A DNA stretch of 64,000 bases from Cephalotus follicularis (GCA_001972305.1 BDDD01000982.1:156671-220670), one strand, 5' to 3'; positions 48,177 through 60,172 are shown, numbered from the stretch's first letter. Notes: generated from the sequence alone by a model not told the origin. Translations and numbers: made by a program.

Positions 48177-50412
48177 TGTAACACCCGGAAATTTCATGTG
48201 TTGTAATTTCACAACGTAAATGTACTTTATTTGTGGAATTAATAAAATGATGGATTTTCCGAATTTGATGATGTTTTCCCAAACTCTGATGATGTAGAAT
48301 TTGGAATCCAATTGTTAGAGGGATGTTAAAAGTGTAGTTTGGTTAAACGACACAGTTTTTAGGTTAAAGAGCTGACGCCTGGACTTATAGTGTCGACGCT
48401 TAAGCCATTGAAACGCACGTTTAAACTCAACACACAAGCGCCGATGCCTGCATCTAGACGTAGACGCTTTGAGGCGTGCTCTGCATACACATAAACAGCA
48501 AAAAGACTTGGCGCATGAAGGTATGTTCAAGCCACTGTTCAGGCGCCTCAGCTGCATTTCCAGACGTGTTAACCATGCAGCAAGGCTTCAGGCATGCACC
48601 AAAATGTGTCCATAGCCTTGGACATGCAAATGGTTAGTGTCACCTCTACCTGCAATGAATGAAATTTATGAAGAAAAGAACAAGACCTGGAAAAGGAAAA
48701 AAAAAGGGAAAAGGAGCCTAGGAGGTGCATGCAACGAACCAGAGAGTGGGAGAGGTGTGTTACCAGCATAAAACACCTCCCACTCTGTCCTACTTCTTGC
48801 TGGAACATCTGGGAAAGGAGAAAGGAGGGACACATTGAGAATTCATAGTGAGAAAGCTCAAACTCCATTGTTGAGCAAAGGAAGCTTGGAGCTTGCACAC
48901 CAACTGCTAGGACGAACCAGGGAGCCTTCAAGCCATACCTGGGACTCAAAGTGACTGGTAGGATACTAAAAGATGTGGACTTTTGGCTTTTAACTTGAGG
49001 CCAGAGGTAGGGGAAGCCATAATTGTATTTTGTGTTCAATACTTAGTGTTTGTTCAATGATGTTCATGCATGAATTTCATGGTTTGATGATCCATATTTA
49101 GTCACTAAAATGATTCTACCTTGTACTGGGTGTGTCACATGATATTGCATGAAAGTTTTCTGTGCTTTATACCTGTTGGAATGCATGTTACATGCATGGA
49201 AATGTCACTGTTTAGCCATGTCGTGAGGTAGAAGACGACCCCTACTTGAAACCGTCAACGCCTAAGTAATGACCGTCGACGCTTAATACTGTGAACTGCG
49301 TTTTAGATGTCGAATTGCGCTAAACTTCGACGTCTAAGGGAGGAGGTATCGACGCCCAGACACTGAAAGAGCTGACGCTAAGGGACTAAACGGCAACGCT
49401 TAAGGCACATAAGCGTCGACGCCTGAGGAATAAACGCCGGCGCTTTAGAGTCCTGTTTGGACAGTTTTACGGTTTTGATGCCCGACGATCCCGTTTTCGC
49501 TTACGATGCATTAGAGCATTTGTATGCATTGCATATGCATTACTTACTGACTGTTCTTGACTGTCTATAGATTGACTATGATTTCTAAGCATCGTTACTT
49601 TAGAAATGCTTATATGAGTTGGAACTATTATGTTGAAAACGAAAATATAAGATGAGTGTTATTATATTTTCGAACATAATGGGGAAGCAATTTTCGCTTA
49701 CTGAAACTGTTTAAAAGTATTTCTGCTACTGAATATGCATATTTCAAATGTTTATAACCTTCAAAAACATTTTGAAATGAACTGGCTGTTGTCGATCTAA
49801 ACGATCACTACTGTACTATTACTGCACTGTCTACTGTTTGACGCACTGTTTGCTCTGTGAAATTCTATGTGATTGTGCTTGAGCCACTGGTTGCATGGCG
49901 GAGGCTGCCAGCGTCGGCTAGTGGTAGGGTTTACCTAGGGGCCAGGAGTATGGCTGGGTGACTCACTGTACTGTACTATTTCCTCGCTCGGTTGCCTGGA
50001 GTAGGGACCGGAGTGGGAGTGTAGCATGGGGCCAGGAGTTGGCGGCGTTACATATACTGCCTGACTCTTATGGTCCTTATGGACATACTGTACTACCTGT
50101 TGGTCCTTTTCAGACATTACAGTGACTGTGGATGTGATCCTGGCCGGATCACTACTGTACTGTTCTTGCATACATATATTTTCTTATATATGTACCCACT
50201 GATATTTTACTGTACTGCTAAAATATATATATTTCTCATATATATATATATAAACTGGTATTTCCTACGAGTTTACAGCTTATGAATTTTTATGCTTCCG
50301 CAACTGACATCTTGCTTCAAAGTTTAAATTTTATGGTTTTTACATGAGCTGTATTTATGTGTTAATTGCCTTACCGCTTTAATTTTGCCTTCTCGATAAA
50401 CGGTGTGTGACA
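48177..50412 (+). repeat. G3 3' LTR with 0.35-kb deletion
   Basis: Matches the 5' LTR but lacks the interval equivalent to about 42990-43337 (348 bp); the joint near 50266 has a two-base CT overlap. The lost part includes the CTTAGCCGAGTGAGG block. Palindrome clusters remain at about 48365-48475 and 49250-49445. Ends GTGTGTGACA. Confidence 0.92.
48365..49445 (+). repeat. GTCGAC-core clusters, G3 3' LTR
   Basis: Clusters at about 48365-48475 and 49250-49445, in register with the 5' LTR. Confidence 0.88.
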
Positions 50413-51109
50413 CTGATCATCTATAAGGTTCATCTCTGGGCTCACCTGCTCGCGAAATTCTCCTCCAGGTTGACCTGCTAAGCCGAATTCACCCTTTGCT
50501 CACCATCTTTGGCGGTCCACCATTTGAATCACCTGCTCTAGCGGAATTCACCCTTAGGTTCACCCTTCTAGCCAGTTCACCTGAGGATCACCTACCTAGC
50601 CGAGTTCACCCCTTTGGTTCACCTGCTCGGTGGAAATCTCCTCATTTGGGCTCACTGCTTGGGACAATCTCTATGTGGATTCACTCCTTAAGTTCACCTA
50701 TCATAGGACGTCTTATTTCCATCATATATCCTTTGGCAAAGGAGGAACTCTGCTAGGCAATGCACTAACCCATCGTCTACTCGGCGCCCTTAACGCTATG
50801 CATTTATCCACATACTTATGCTTGGCCTGCCTTTGTACAAATCCTTTAGGCAGAGGAGAAACTCTGCTCTGCTCTGCTCGGACTCTTAGTCCGGCTTGGC
50901 GCTCCTCAGGCTCTCTACCTTACTCTTTATTATTTCTTACGCTTGAGGGAATAATCCTCTCCAAAGCATTAGTCAACCCTGGCCTTTATGACATAGGAGG
51001 TCCTCGGACTAGTTATGCTTGGCATAGGAGGGCTAGTTGTGCTCGGTGACCTTATGGGCAGGCTTGCTCAACACATATGGACTAGCCTCCTTCGGCAAGC
51101 CATACTTGG

Positions 51110-51460
51110 GCACCTCGGCTCCTCGGGCAATATGCTCCCCGGGAAATATGCTCCTCGGGCATTATGCTCCTCAGGCAATATGCTCCGCAAGCATTATGCT
51201 CCTCGGGCCTTATGCTCCTCTGGCATTATGCTCAACCCCCGGATGTACTAGCATTGGTTTGGTACATGATCCTCCTCTGGCGTACTAGCACTGGTAGGAT
51301 ACTTAGTCCTCCTCGGATGTACTAGCACTGGTCGGACACACATCCCTCCTCGGAAGTACTAGCACTGGTTGGGTACGTGATCCACCTTTGGCGTACTAAC
51401 ACTGGAAGGATACTTAGTCCTCCTCGGATGTACTAGCACTGGTCAGGCGCACAGTACTCC
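51110..51460 (-). repeat. Minisatellites in G4 3' LTR
   Basis: First a ~20-bp unit (ATGCTCCTCGGGCATT-like, about six copies, 51115-51235), then a ~50-60-bp unit with GTACTAGCACTGGT (about five copies, 51245-51445). Confidence 0.8.
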
Positions 51461-52196
51461 CCAGCCGTTTGCTTCATCTATAAGTGCTTTCCAAGCACTG
51501 AGGGGTTCCACATAACTGTTCCAAGGTAAAAAGACTGGATCCTAATCTAACAAACACAAACAATCACAAGAACAACACATACATTCAAGAAATCACCCAA
51601 AGCACACAACACCACACACAAACACACATGCTGGTAGGCGTTCAGACATGAAGCAACCTACCTGGAGAACAGTTCAAAACAGAGATGGCTTGGTTCCTTC
51701 CTAAATTCTGGACTTACTTCTGGCTGAGGACTGCTACACGCTTAGCTTGCCTTCTTCCTTCACTCTTACACGATTTCCTTTGCTTCCAGGAGATGGGTAT
51801 TTATATATGGGAGTGCATGAGGCGTGGGGCTCCCTCTAACAACACCCATCTTGTCCTCTTCTTCCATTTCCACCAACATCTAGCCCCATCTCCCACTTCT
51901 CTCATTTCTCACAATTTCACTAGAACAATGGCGTGCAAGAATATAACAAAAGCGTGTCCCCCTATTGCTTTTCATCTTTTATACACGTGAAAGAATGTTC
52001 CAGAATTCTTTAGACAATTCCCCAACGGGTGCAGGCCATTTCCAGGACTTGGGTTGACCTCCTCCCTTGGGCCAACTTCACTCTTTCTTCTTTAAAGTCC
52101 AACGAACACTTCATAATATCCTGGCCCGGTCCAATAGGAAAGAAAGGAATTCCCAAAGCCCAATAATAATGCTTTATAATATTTATGGCCATTACA

Positions 52197-52213
52197 TACT
52201 CCTGTCCTTATAG
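52197..52213 (-). other. G4 polypurine tract
   Basis: On the - strand, purine-rich AAGGACAGGAGTA lies directly before the 3' LTR start at 52196. Confidence 0.7.
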
Positions 52214-52218
52214 AAATC

Positions 52219-53422
52219 TCATTCTGAGATTTCGTAAGATGATAATAAATGGGGGTACTTAGCCTGCATATCATCTTCTCTTTCCCAGGTAGCTTCCTCT
52301 ACTCCGTGGTATTGCCACAACACTTTCACCAGCGATATGGTTTTACTCCTTAACTGTTTGATTCGTCGGTCGAGAATCTGGACTGGTATCTCTTCGAAAC
52401 TCATATCCGTTCTCAACTACAATGGCTCCCATTAAAGAATATGAGAAGGCTCGGGGTGATACTTCCTCAGCATCGACACATGAAACACATCATGTACACC
52501 CGCCAGGCTGGGTGGTAAGGCAAGTCGATAAGCAACAGTACCCACTCTCTCAAGGATCTCAAAAGGTCATATAAATCGAGGGGCTAACTTTCCTTTCTAG
52601 CCAAACCTCATAATTCCTTTAGTCCGAGAGACATTAAAGAATACATGATCACCCACTACGAACTCTAACTATTTCCTGTGGTGGTCTGCATAGCTTTTCT
52701 GTCTGCTTTGTGCTGTAAGAAGTCTATCCCGTATAGCCTTCGCCTTCTTAGTTGTTTATTGTACAAGCTTGGGTCCCACTAGACTCTATTAACCTACTTC
52801 AAGCCAACATATTGGGGTTCTACATTTCCGTCTATCGAGAGCCTCGAACGGTGACATTCCAATATTGATAACTGTTGTTATACGAGAACTCTACTAACGG
52901 TAGATGGTCTTCCCAGCTACCTCCCCAATCCAAAACACATGCTTGTAGCATCTCTTCTAGAGTCTGAACGGTCTTTTCAGACTGTCGATCAGTCTAAGGG
53001 TGAAAAGTTATGCTGAACTTAATCTGCGTACCAAAAGCTTCTTGCAGTTTTCTCCAAAACCGCGATGTGAAACGGGGGTCTTTGTCAGACACCACACTGA
53101 TTGGTACTCCATGAAGCTTTATAATTTCAGCAACATACAAATTTGCCAGCCGTGTGAGATAATAATTTGTCTTGATTGCAAGAAAATAAGTTGATTTGGT
53201 GAAGCGATCAATAATTACCCATATTGCATCACGGCTATTCCTCGTTCTGGGCAGTCCTGTTACAAAATCCATTGTAATGCGTTCCCATTTCCACTGTGCC
53301 ACAGGCAATGGTTGCAATAATCTAGCTGGTATTTGATGCTCTGCTTTAACCTGTTGTGATAGTAGTTCACCTTTCAGCTCTTTATCATTAGGAACACATA
53401 TTCTGCCATGATATCGGATCAA
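52219..53422 (-). pseudogene. G4 integrase and chromodomain remnant
   Basis: 53422-52994 carries the linker end (RYHGRICVPNDKELKGELL), jumps directly to QVKAEHQ, then core WKWERITMDFVTGLP and VVSDKDPRF with the first two catalytic Asp residues. The HHCC zinc-binding domain that lies between these parts in G2 and G3 is deleted. 52990-52420 has the later core with stops. 52416-52219 is an open frame with VQILDRRIKQLRSK, VKVLWQYHGVEEATWE, the chromodomain-like end. Confidence 0.9.
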
Positions 53423-53424
53423 TC

Positions 53425-55015
53425 CATCACCTTAAATAGAGAAATCTGGTTTTAACCCTCCTTGCTCATTCAAAGCTATATTGAGCAGATCTTCACCATT
53501 TCTCTGAGCTTCACGGATCTGGTCCGTTAACCATGGACGCGTTTGTATATGAGCAATGGTTAGGCAAGCCAATCGATGACTGAGGGCGTCTGCAACAACA
53601 TTAGCTTTTCATGAATGGTACTGTATTTCACAGTTATAATCATTAAGAAATTCCATCCATCTTCGTTGTCTCATATTCAGGTCGTTCTGTGAGAACAAGT
53701 ACTTTAGGCTTTTGTGATCGGTGTACACTTCAAACTTCGTACCATATAAATAATGCCTCCATTTACGCAACGAGAACAGTATCGCCGCTAATTCCAGATC
53801 ATGTGTGGGATAGTTCTCCTTATGGAGCTTAAGCTTCCTTGAGGCGTATGCGATCACTCTTCCATTCTGCATAAGGACACATCCCAAGCCACTGCCTGAT
53901 GCATCACTGTCTTTTAAAAAGCCTCCATTGCCCTCTGGTAAGGCTAGGACTGGTGCAGAAGTTAGATGATGCTTCAATTCCTGAAAACTCTATTCACAAG
54001 CATCATCCCACACAAATGCCACATTTTTCTGCGTCAATTGGGTCAAAGGTGTAGCTATCTTTGAAAATCCTTCCACAAATTGATGGTAATATCTTGCCAA
54101 ACCAAGAAAGCTCCGGACTTCCGTCACATTCGTTGGTCGTTTCCAACCCTTTACCACTTTGATCTTTGTAGGATCTACTGACAATCCTACACTGGATATA
54201 ACATGACCAAGGAATCTTACCTCTTATAACCAGAATTCACACTTGCTAAAATTGGCATACAGCTGGTGGTCTCTGAGAGTTCGCAGTGCCAAGTGAAAAT
54301 GTTCTCCATGCTCTTCCATAGACTTAGAATATATCAGGATATCATCAATAAACACCACTATAAACTGATCAAGATATGAACTAAATATTCTATTCATCAG
54401 ACTCATAAATACAGTAGGGGCATTGGTCACCCCAAAAGGCATCATAACAAATTCATAATGTCCATATCGTGATCTGAATGCAGTCTTAGGAATGTCCTAT
54501 ACTCTTACTCTGAGTTGATGGTATCCCGATCCTAAATCCAATTTAGAAAACACTGAAGATCCCTTCAACTCATCAAACAGATCATCAATGTGCGGCAGTG
54601 GATACTTGTTCTTCACCGTCACTTTATTCAGCTGCCGGTAATCGATACACATCCGTAATGATCCGTCTTTCTTCTTCACAAACAAGACCGGTGCTCCCCA
54701 CGGGCATACACTTGGTCTTATGAAACCTTTATCCAACAATTCCTGTAATTGTACTTTCAATTCCTTTAACTCATGAGTGGCCATCCGGTAAGGAGCTGTC
54801 AATATGGGGGCTGTTCCTGCCAAAAGATCTTTAGCAAACTCCACATCTCTCTCCGGAGGTAAGGATGTTAGCTCTTCCGGAAACACATCCGGGTATTCAC
54901 AAATGATAGGAACATCCTCCAACTCCAGTATCCATCTGTTGTCATTTGTAACATGTGCCAGGTAAGCAACACAACCTTGTCTCAAGAATCTATTAGCCTG
55001 AATATCAGATATCAT
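53425..55015 (-). pseudogene. G4 reverse transcriptase and RNase H
   Basis: 55015-54497 has ISTAPYRMA-like [36 protein letters not shown] and [12 protein letters not shown] (Arg to Gly after the catalytic Asp-Leu). 54445-54224 has [13 protein letters not shown] and [11 protein letters not shown]. 54184-53990 is the connection with [17 protein letters not shown]. 53977-53609 is RNase H with [15 protein letters not shown] and [13 protein letters not shown]. Stops and small frameshifts separate the segments. Confidence 0.92.
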
Positions 55016-55480
55016 AGAAACTGGCTGATGCTCTTACTTCCCTATAAACTGGAACGGAGATTGTCCTGGAAAATAGAAGGTTACAAAATTCCCATTACAA
55101 TCCAAATGTTCGTAATGTGCGGACAATCAATCCATATCGAGAATCTTATCAATATTGCCCATTGGCAACACTATGAGGTCTGCCAGAAGAAAATGTCCGA
55201 AAATCTCGATGGCACAAGATCTGCACACCCGCCAGAAGGTAACCAACTCTCCTACTGGTATGCTAACCTCTATCACAAAAGGTAAAGGCTCAGGCTTCAA
55301 ATTCATACAACTTATAAAATGAGAGGCAATATTTGAATGGGATGAGCATGGATCAATCAAAGTTCGTGCCAAAAGCTGAGATATATATACCATACCTCCA
55401 ATCAATAAGGCTGATCCAGACGCGGCTCGCTGATCCATAGAATATAGTATGCCTTGTACCATAGGTGCCGATCCCATCAA
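55016..55480 (-). pseudogene. G4 protease
   Basis: The frame 55480-55127 has the segment RTLIDPCSSHSNIASHF, in which the usual catalytic D-S-G is D-P-C, and KILDMDWL-like end where ILGMDWL is expected. Both changes would abolish activity. Confidence 0.85.
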
Positions 55481-56407
55481 CTATTTGCCACGGTCTCCTC
55501 ATGAACTAGTGCTAGGGCGACCTTTCTGGAAACTTCCTTGTGATCGGTTTGAACCTTGTCCTGTTTGATATCCCATGTTGGAACTGTTCTAGGGACATTT
55601 TGCAACTATGTGGTTTGGAGCTCCAAAACTCCAACACAGAGCATTCTTACACCAACAGTCATCTGAAAAATGGTTGGTACGTCCATAATGCACACAGGGT
55701 TCAACAGACTCCTGTTCATCATCAATAGGTTTAGAAGAGCCTCCTTGCGAAGTCATCCTTCGCTGTCATCTTCGTCGTGAATCACGACCCGATCTTCTTT
55801 GCTGAGAACCACGAGATTGCCTTCCCAACCTCAAAGGCCCTACTGGGCTACCAATACTTCAGGGGGATTCACCCTGCCTTGGACTGCTGTGATATCCAGA
55901 CCTGCGAGATTTATTGCTACTCCCAGAACTTCTTCCAGACTGCTCAACAGAAGGGGCAGGTCTCCGATTGCCTGTCCGAGTTGCAAAATTTTAAAGCCGC
56001 TGAGCCAAGGCTTCAACTTCTCGTGCCCAGTTAGACAGATCAAAGAAGGATCGTAAATGCAGGGGCACTAACTTCTCTTGGATGTCAGGTCAAAGTCCTC
56101 CAAGAAACTTCTTAGCTTTCCTTGACACAGTGTTTACCATGTATGGAGCTATCCTTGATAAATTGATGAACTTAGCCTCATATTGGTCTACTATCATATC
56201 TCCCTATGTCAGGCCTAGGAATTCGACCTCTCTCTTATCAATCTCTACCTCGGCATAGAATCTGTCATCAAACTCTACCTTAAAAGCATCCCAACAGTAC
56301 GTCTCTCTAGAAGACTCAATCATCTTCCACAAATGCTCCTCTTCGCCCTGTAACATGTACGTTGCAAACACAACCATCTACAAGTCAGAGCAATCCATGA
56401 CTCAAAA
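55481..56407 (-). pseudogene. G4 gag, cut by L4
   Basis: Read on the - strand: from 56400 the capsid domain (TYMLQGEEEHLWKM-like, then FDDRFYAEVEIDKREVEFL with stops), then LSNWAREVEALAQRL, a Ser/Arg-rich linker at about 55990-55740, and a degraded CCHC knuckle near 55610. Several stops. The N-terminus lies beyond the L4 insertion. Confidence 0.78.
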
Positions 56408-57581
56408 TGTAATACCCATGTACGGTTTTACAAAAGATTCTCTTTGTCATCTGTTTGTTAAGGCCTGGTTTGGGTTCTATTATTTCTTGAGCCATTTGGG
56501 AGTTCTCTCTTGTGCAATGTTAAGGCCCAAAAGTGGCGTTGTTGGGAAAAGTGATTTATTTTGACTAAGCCCATATGTGAAGCTTGCAAGAGAAGCTAGC
56601 AGTTTCTGATGTGAAAGGACGTGTGTCAAAAAGATTGTGTGAAATGATATAATATGGCGCCTTGGGAAGTAGAAAAAAAGAAGAAGAAGTTAGCGAGAAG
56701 TAGGAAGAGGAAGAAGTTAGTGAGAAATAGAAAAGAAGAAATCTGTGAGAAGTAGGTAGGAAGAAGAAGGGGGAAGAAAGGAAAGGCGCGGTGTGAACTC
56801 TGTCTGGGTGAGTGTCAGCACTCCCTGTGAGCTTCAAGCTTCCTCTTTGTTGGATCCTTACTTCTGGCATGACCGAGCATCTTCTCTACAAGTCTTTTCT
56901 CTCTTCTTCTCCATTTCTTCTGTCTGGTCAAACATGGTTGAAGGTGATTCTCACTGGTCCTTGATGTCCTTACTCGATGTGGTATGGTGGATTCGGCGTT
57001 CCTCAATACACTGAGTAGTGAGTTGGTATCCCTGGTGTGTTTGACATCTGAGATGGCGAAACGTGGATCCATTGGTAGATCCGAAGCTCTAGATGGGTTG
57101 TTTGAGATCTTGGAATGTGAAGAATCTAGTGGGGAGATTCCGAGTTCCAAGGAACTGGTAAGCGTTGCAGGAACTGGTCTTGAGAGACCCAGGTATGTGA
57201 TGTTTCACTGTGGTTTTGTTTATGGTTATACTAACTTAACCATTTTGTGTTAATATGTTTGTGAGTTTGTGTTTTAGCATTTAGATTCTGGGTAGACATG
57301 GTTCCTTAGATCTTATGTGACGAATATAGCTGTTATGGCCATGTGAGATGCGTGTTCTTGCCAGGGAGTTAATGCGATGTGCGTCCTGGCAGAGGAGTCA
57401 GTTGATGTATGTCCCCTGCTGAGTGGTGCATGTTAAGCTTTCCTTGCAGAGTAGTCCACGCCGGGCGTCCCTTGGTGAGCAGTGCATGTCCAGCATATTC
57501 TTGAGCATTTACCAATTAAAGTGTCTCCTTGATAGTGGCTGAGCGGTGATTTGCGGGCCCCTAGGATGAAACTAATGCTAC

Positions 57582-57757
57582 GTGATTGTCGATGAGGTAC
57601 CTCCTCGATCGATGTTCATATGGTGTAGTGTTGAGCTCGTGATTGCCGACGGGTGTGGGCTTACATAGCCCCTCGATCGATGTTCATGTAGTGAGGTGCG
57701 CCAAACATGTGATTGCCAGGGAAGGAATGCTTGCGTAGCCCTTCTACCGATGTTCAT
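57582..57757 (+). repeat. Hairpin-unit repeats in L4 5' LTR
   Basis: Three units (57582-57619, 57639-57687, 57709-57757) opening GTGATTG and closing CGATGTTCAT. Each has a G-rich arm and a matching C-rich arm between. Confidence 0.82.
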
Positions 57758-58139
57758 GCGGTGCTCTGGAAGTGGGTATCTATATGCCTATATGAGGGAT
57801 GTGTATAATCCTGCAGCCCATGACCATGTTGATGGATCTTCAACGGAGTTGTTATTTGTGCTTGCTGAGGTGGTTCCAGCTATGGAAGTGTGAGAGTAAG
57901 GAGTTTTCCTTAGTTTTGCCCGTCCTCCCGACCTCGGACCAGCTCGGTCCCTGAAGATGTTCTGTGGAGTGAGCCCTGGTGTATCCCTTGCGTACTGGGC
58001 AGGGGTGAGATTTCATCTCCTTAGTGTAAGTTGAGTGTTGGTGGGAGCTCGGGTAGTTGTCCGATGCTTGGCATTTGTCCCCAGGCCTAGTGTTGATCCC
58101 AGGCATTTCTTATGTTAAACGTTGTCGTTTCCTTGTGCA

Positions 58140-58480
58140 CGGGCCTTGTGTGGTCTCCCCGGGCTTTGCTGTTGTGGTAGTCTCCCTGGGCATTTACTGT
58201 TGGGGCGGTCACCCCGGCCATTTGCTGTTGCTGTGGCCTCCCCAGGTATTTGCTATTATGGTGGTCTCCCCGGGTATTTGCTGTTGTGGTGGTCTCCTCG
58301 GGCATTTACTTTTGTGGTGGTATCCCCGGGCATTGCTTTGTGTGGTAGTCTCCTTGGGCTTTACCTTGTGTGCTGGTCTCCTTGGGCATTGATGTATGTG
58401 GCGTCTTCTTGGGTGTTGAGTAAAGCCCCCCGGATGTCTTGTGGAATAAACCTTCTCGGGCGTTAAGTAAAGTTTCTCCA
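58140..58480 (+). repeat. Minisatellite A in L4 5' LTR
   Basis: About ten copies of a 31-33-bp unit around GGTCTCCCCGGGCATTTGC. Frames are open on both strands through it only because of the repeat. Confidence 0.85.
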
Positions 58481-58689
58481 ACGTCATAGTAAGTTAAGCC
58501 TCCTCGGTCGTTGACTGAGCGAAGCGGCTTCTCTGGTGTTTTGTTGAAGTTGCCTTCTCGGGCGTGAATCTCCCCGTGCTACCTAGTCTGGTGCTGGGAG
58601 TTGGTTGGCATCTGTGGATGGTTGATATCCATGGATGGGTTATTCTTCTGTGGGTGGTCTGGTACTTGCGGTGCTTGTTGCCTGGAACT

Positions 58690-59230
58690 TTGTAGTACTT
58701 ATGGCCTGGTACTTGCGGAGCTTGTTGTCAGGGCCGGCAGTGCTTCCGTTGCTTGTTGTCCGGGCAGGCAGTGCTTGTGGTCTGACTTGTTAAATGGGCA
58801 GGCACTGATTGTGGTCTGGCTTTTGGACTGGGCAGGAAGTGCTTGTGGTCTAGCTTGTTGACTAGGCAGGCAGTCCTTGTGGTTTGGCTTGTTTACTGGG
58901 AAAATAGTGCTTGTGGTCTGGCTTGTTGACTGTGCAGGCAGTGCTTATGGTCTGGCTTGTTGACTGGGCAGGCAGTGATTGTGGTCTGGCTTGTTGTCTG
59001 GGCAGGCAGTGCTTGTGGTCTGGCTTGTTGACTGGGTAGGCAGTGCTTGTGGTCTGGCTTGTTGTCTGGGGAGGCAGTGCATGTGGTCTCGCTTGTTGTC
59101 TGGGTAGGCAGTGCTTGTGGTCTGGCTAATGGTCCGGTCCCTTGCAATACTAGTGGTCTGGCATTGTGGTCTGACATGTTGCAGAGGTCATCGTCTGACA
59201 TGTTGCAGAGGTCCTCGTCTGTCATATTGT
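58690..59230 (+). repeat. Minisatellite B in L4 5' LTR
   Basis: About fourteen copies of a ~36-bp unit around GGCAGGCAGTGCTTGTGG followed by TCTGGCTTGTTG. Confidence 0.85.
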
Positions 59231-60172
59231 AGAGGTGGTGATCATGGGTGTAGAGAGAAAAGGGTCTGTGGACGCCTAAGGGGTTTCATACGTTGATTAT
59301 GGTAAGAAGCGCTCTTTGTAGCAGGGCAGAGGAGAAGGTTTGTGGAGGATGTGTTTCCCCTGGCCTTACACCAAGGTGTTAAGTGATCACGTGCAGAACA
59401 CGAGGGTGCTCTCCTCATGTCTAAGTGACACGGTACGTGTTGGTGTCTTGGAAGACAACGTTAAGTGATCACATGTAGAACACGTGGGTGCGCTCCTCAG
59501 GTTTAAGTGATACGGTGCGCGGTTGTGTTTTGGAAGACAGTGTTGGGGATTTAATGAAACGGTGAGTTGAGGCTCTCCTCTAGTTGAAGTCCCCTTCTCC
59601 CTTGCGTAATTCATCCTTTGGACTCTCCTCGAGTTTTTTTGAGTAGTGGCTTCTCGTTTGGCATAGCTCTCTTGAATGAATGAAGTATGCTGCAACTTCT
59701 CTGCCATGTATTGCCGGTGTGGTTACCCTTTCATTCTCTGTATTGCTAAGCTATGTAACCATGTATGTAATGAACTTCATACTACTGGAACCTCATGGAT
59801 GATTGAGGAAATGGACGTATGCATATTATGTGCCAAACCACTATACAAATGACTATCTCATTCTTCTCTTTCCCTTATCATGTATGTGTGAATGTATGAA
59901 TGCTATGTCCAAGTTATTGAAGGCCTGGTCCTCTGCCTTGGAGGAAGAGGATAGGCAAAACCTTGGCGCGTGGCGCCAGTCCGCTGCAGTGGGTAGCCGA
60001 GGCGTAGGTGGACATCCAGTCCTCTGCTCTCGTGCTGTGCTTGGAAAAAAAATATGAAGGAGAAGATGAGAGAAGGAAAGTCCATATGACCAGTTTGTGC
60101 CATGGGTTATGGTTAATGTCATCCTAGATCCTTGTAACGGCTCGGGTTTTGGGAGCGGGTCGTTACAATTTT

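Larger units (their letters stand above)
40897..50412 (+). mobile_element. G3: near-complete Ty3-type chromovirus
   Basis: 9.5 kb with a perfect 5-bp duplication CTGAT (40892-40896 and 50413-50417). 5' LTR 40897-43483, primer site 43488-43499, gag 43596 onward, protease-RT-RNase H-integrase to about 48130, polypurine tract just before 48177, 3' LTR 48177-50412. It is the most complete coding element here, broken by several stops and frameshifts. LTRs remain similar across their length, so it is among the younger insertions. Protein sequence is close to G2, though the LTRs differ. Confidence 0.95.
40333..52196 (-). repeat. G4 3' LTR, split by G3
   Basis: Pieces 40333-40896 and 50418-52196, total about 2.34 kb. 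On the - strand it starts TGTAATGGCC and ends ATTCAGGGCATGACA. The two pieces join exactly at the G3 target duplication CTGAT. It includes degenerate GTTCACCTGCTCG-type repeats (about 50430-50720) and two minisatellites near 51110-51460. No gene. Confidence 0.85.
56408..60167 (+). repeat. L4 5' LTR, 3.76 kb
   Basis: Starts TGTAATACCCATG, ends GCGGGTCGTTACA. Matches 62379 onward up to the window end. It contains, in order, a purine-rich stretch at about 56670-56785, three hairpin units (57582-57757), a ~31-33-bp minisatellite (about 58140-58480) and a ~36-bp minisatellite (about 58690-59230). Open frames within it follow these repeats and are not supported as genes. Confidence 0.88.

Noticed and set aside
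56565..57253. Frames around 57000 and 63000 that recur in both places
   Set aside because: They recur because they are in the two L4 LTRs. The conserved short frame MVDSxFLxTLSSELVSLVCL is short and has no family match; I cannot exclude a small peptide but see no support.
58057..59225. Several 80-114-codon frames rich in Gly, Val, Trp or in Thr, Gln
   Set aside because: They are translations of the two minisatellites in the L4 LTR, open in several frames and on both strands.
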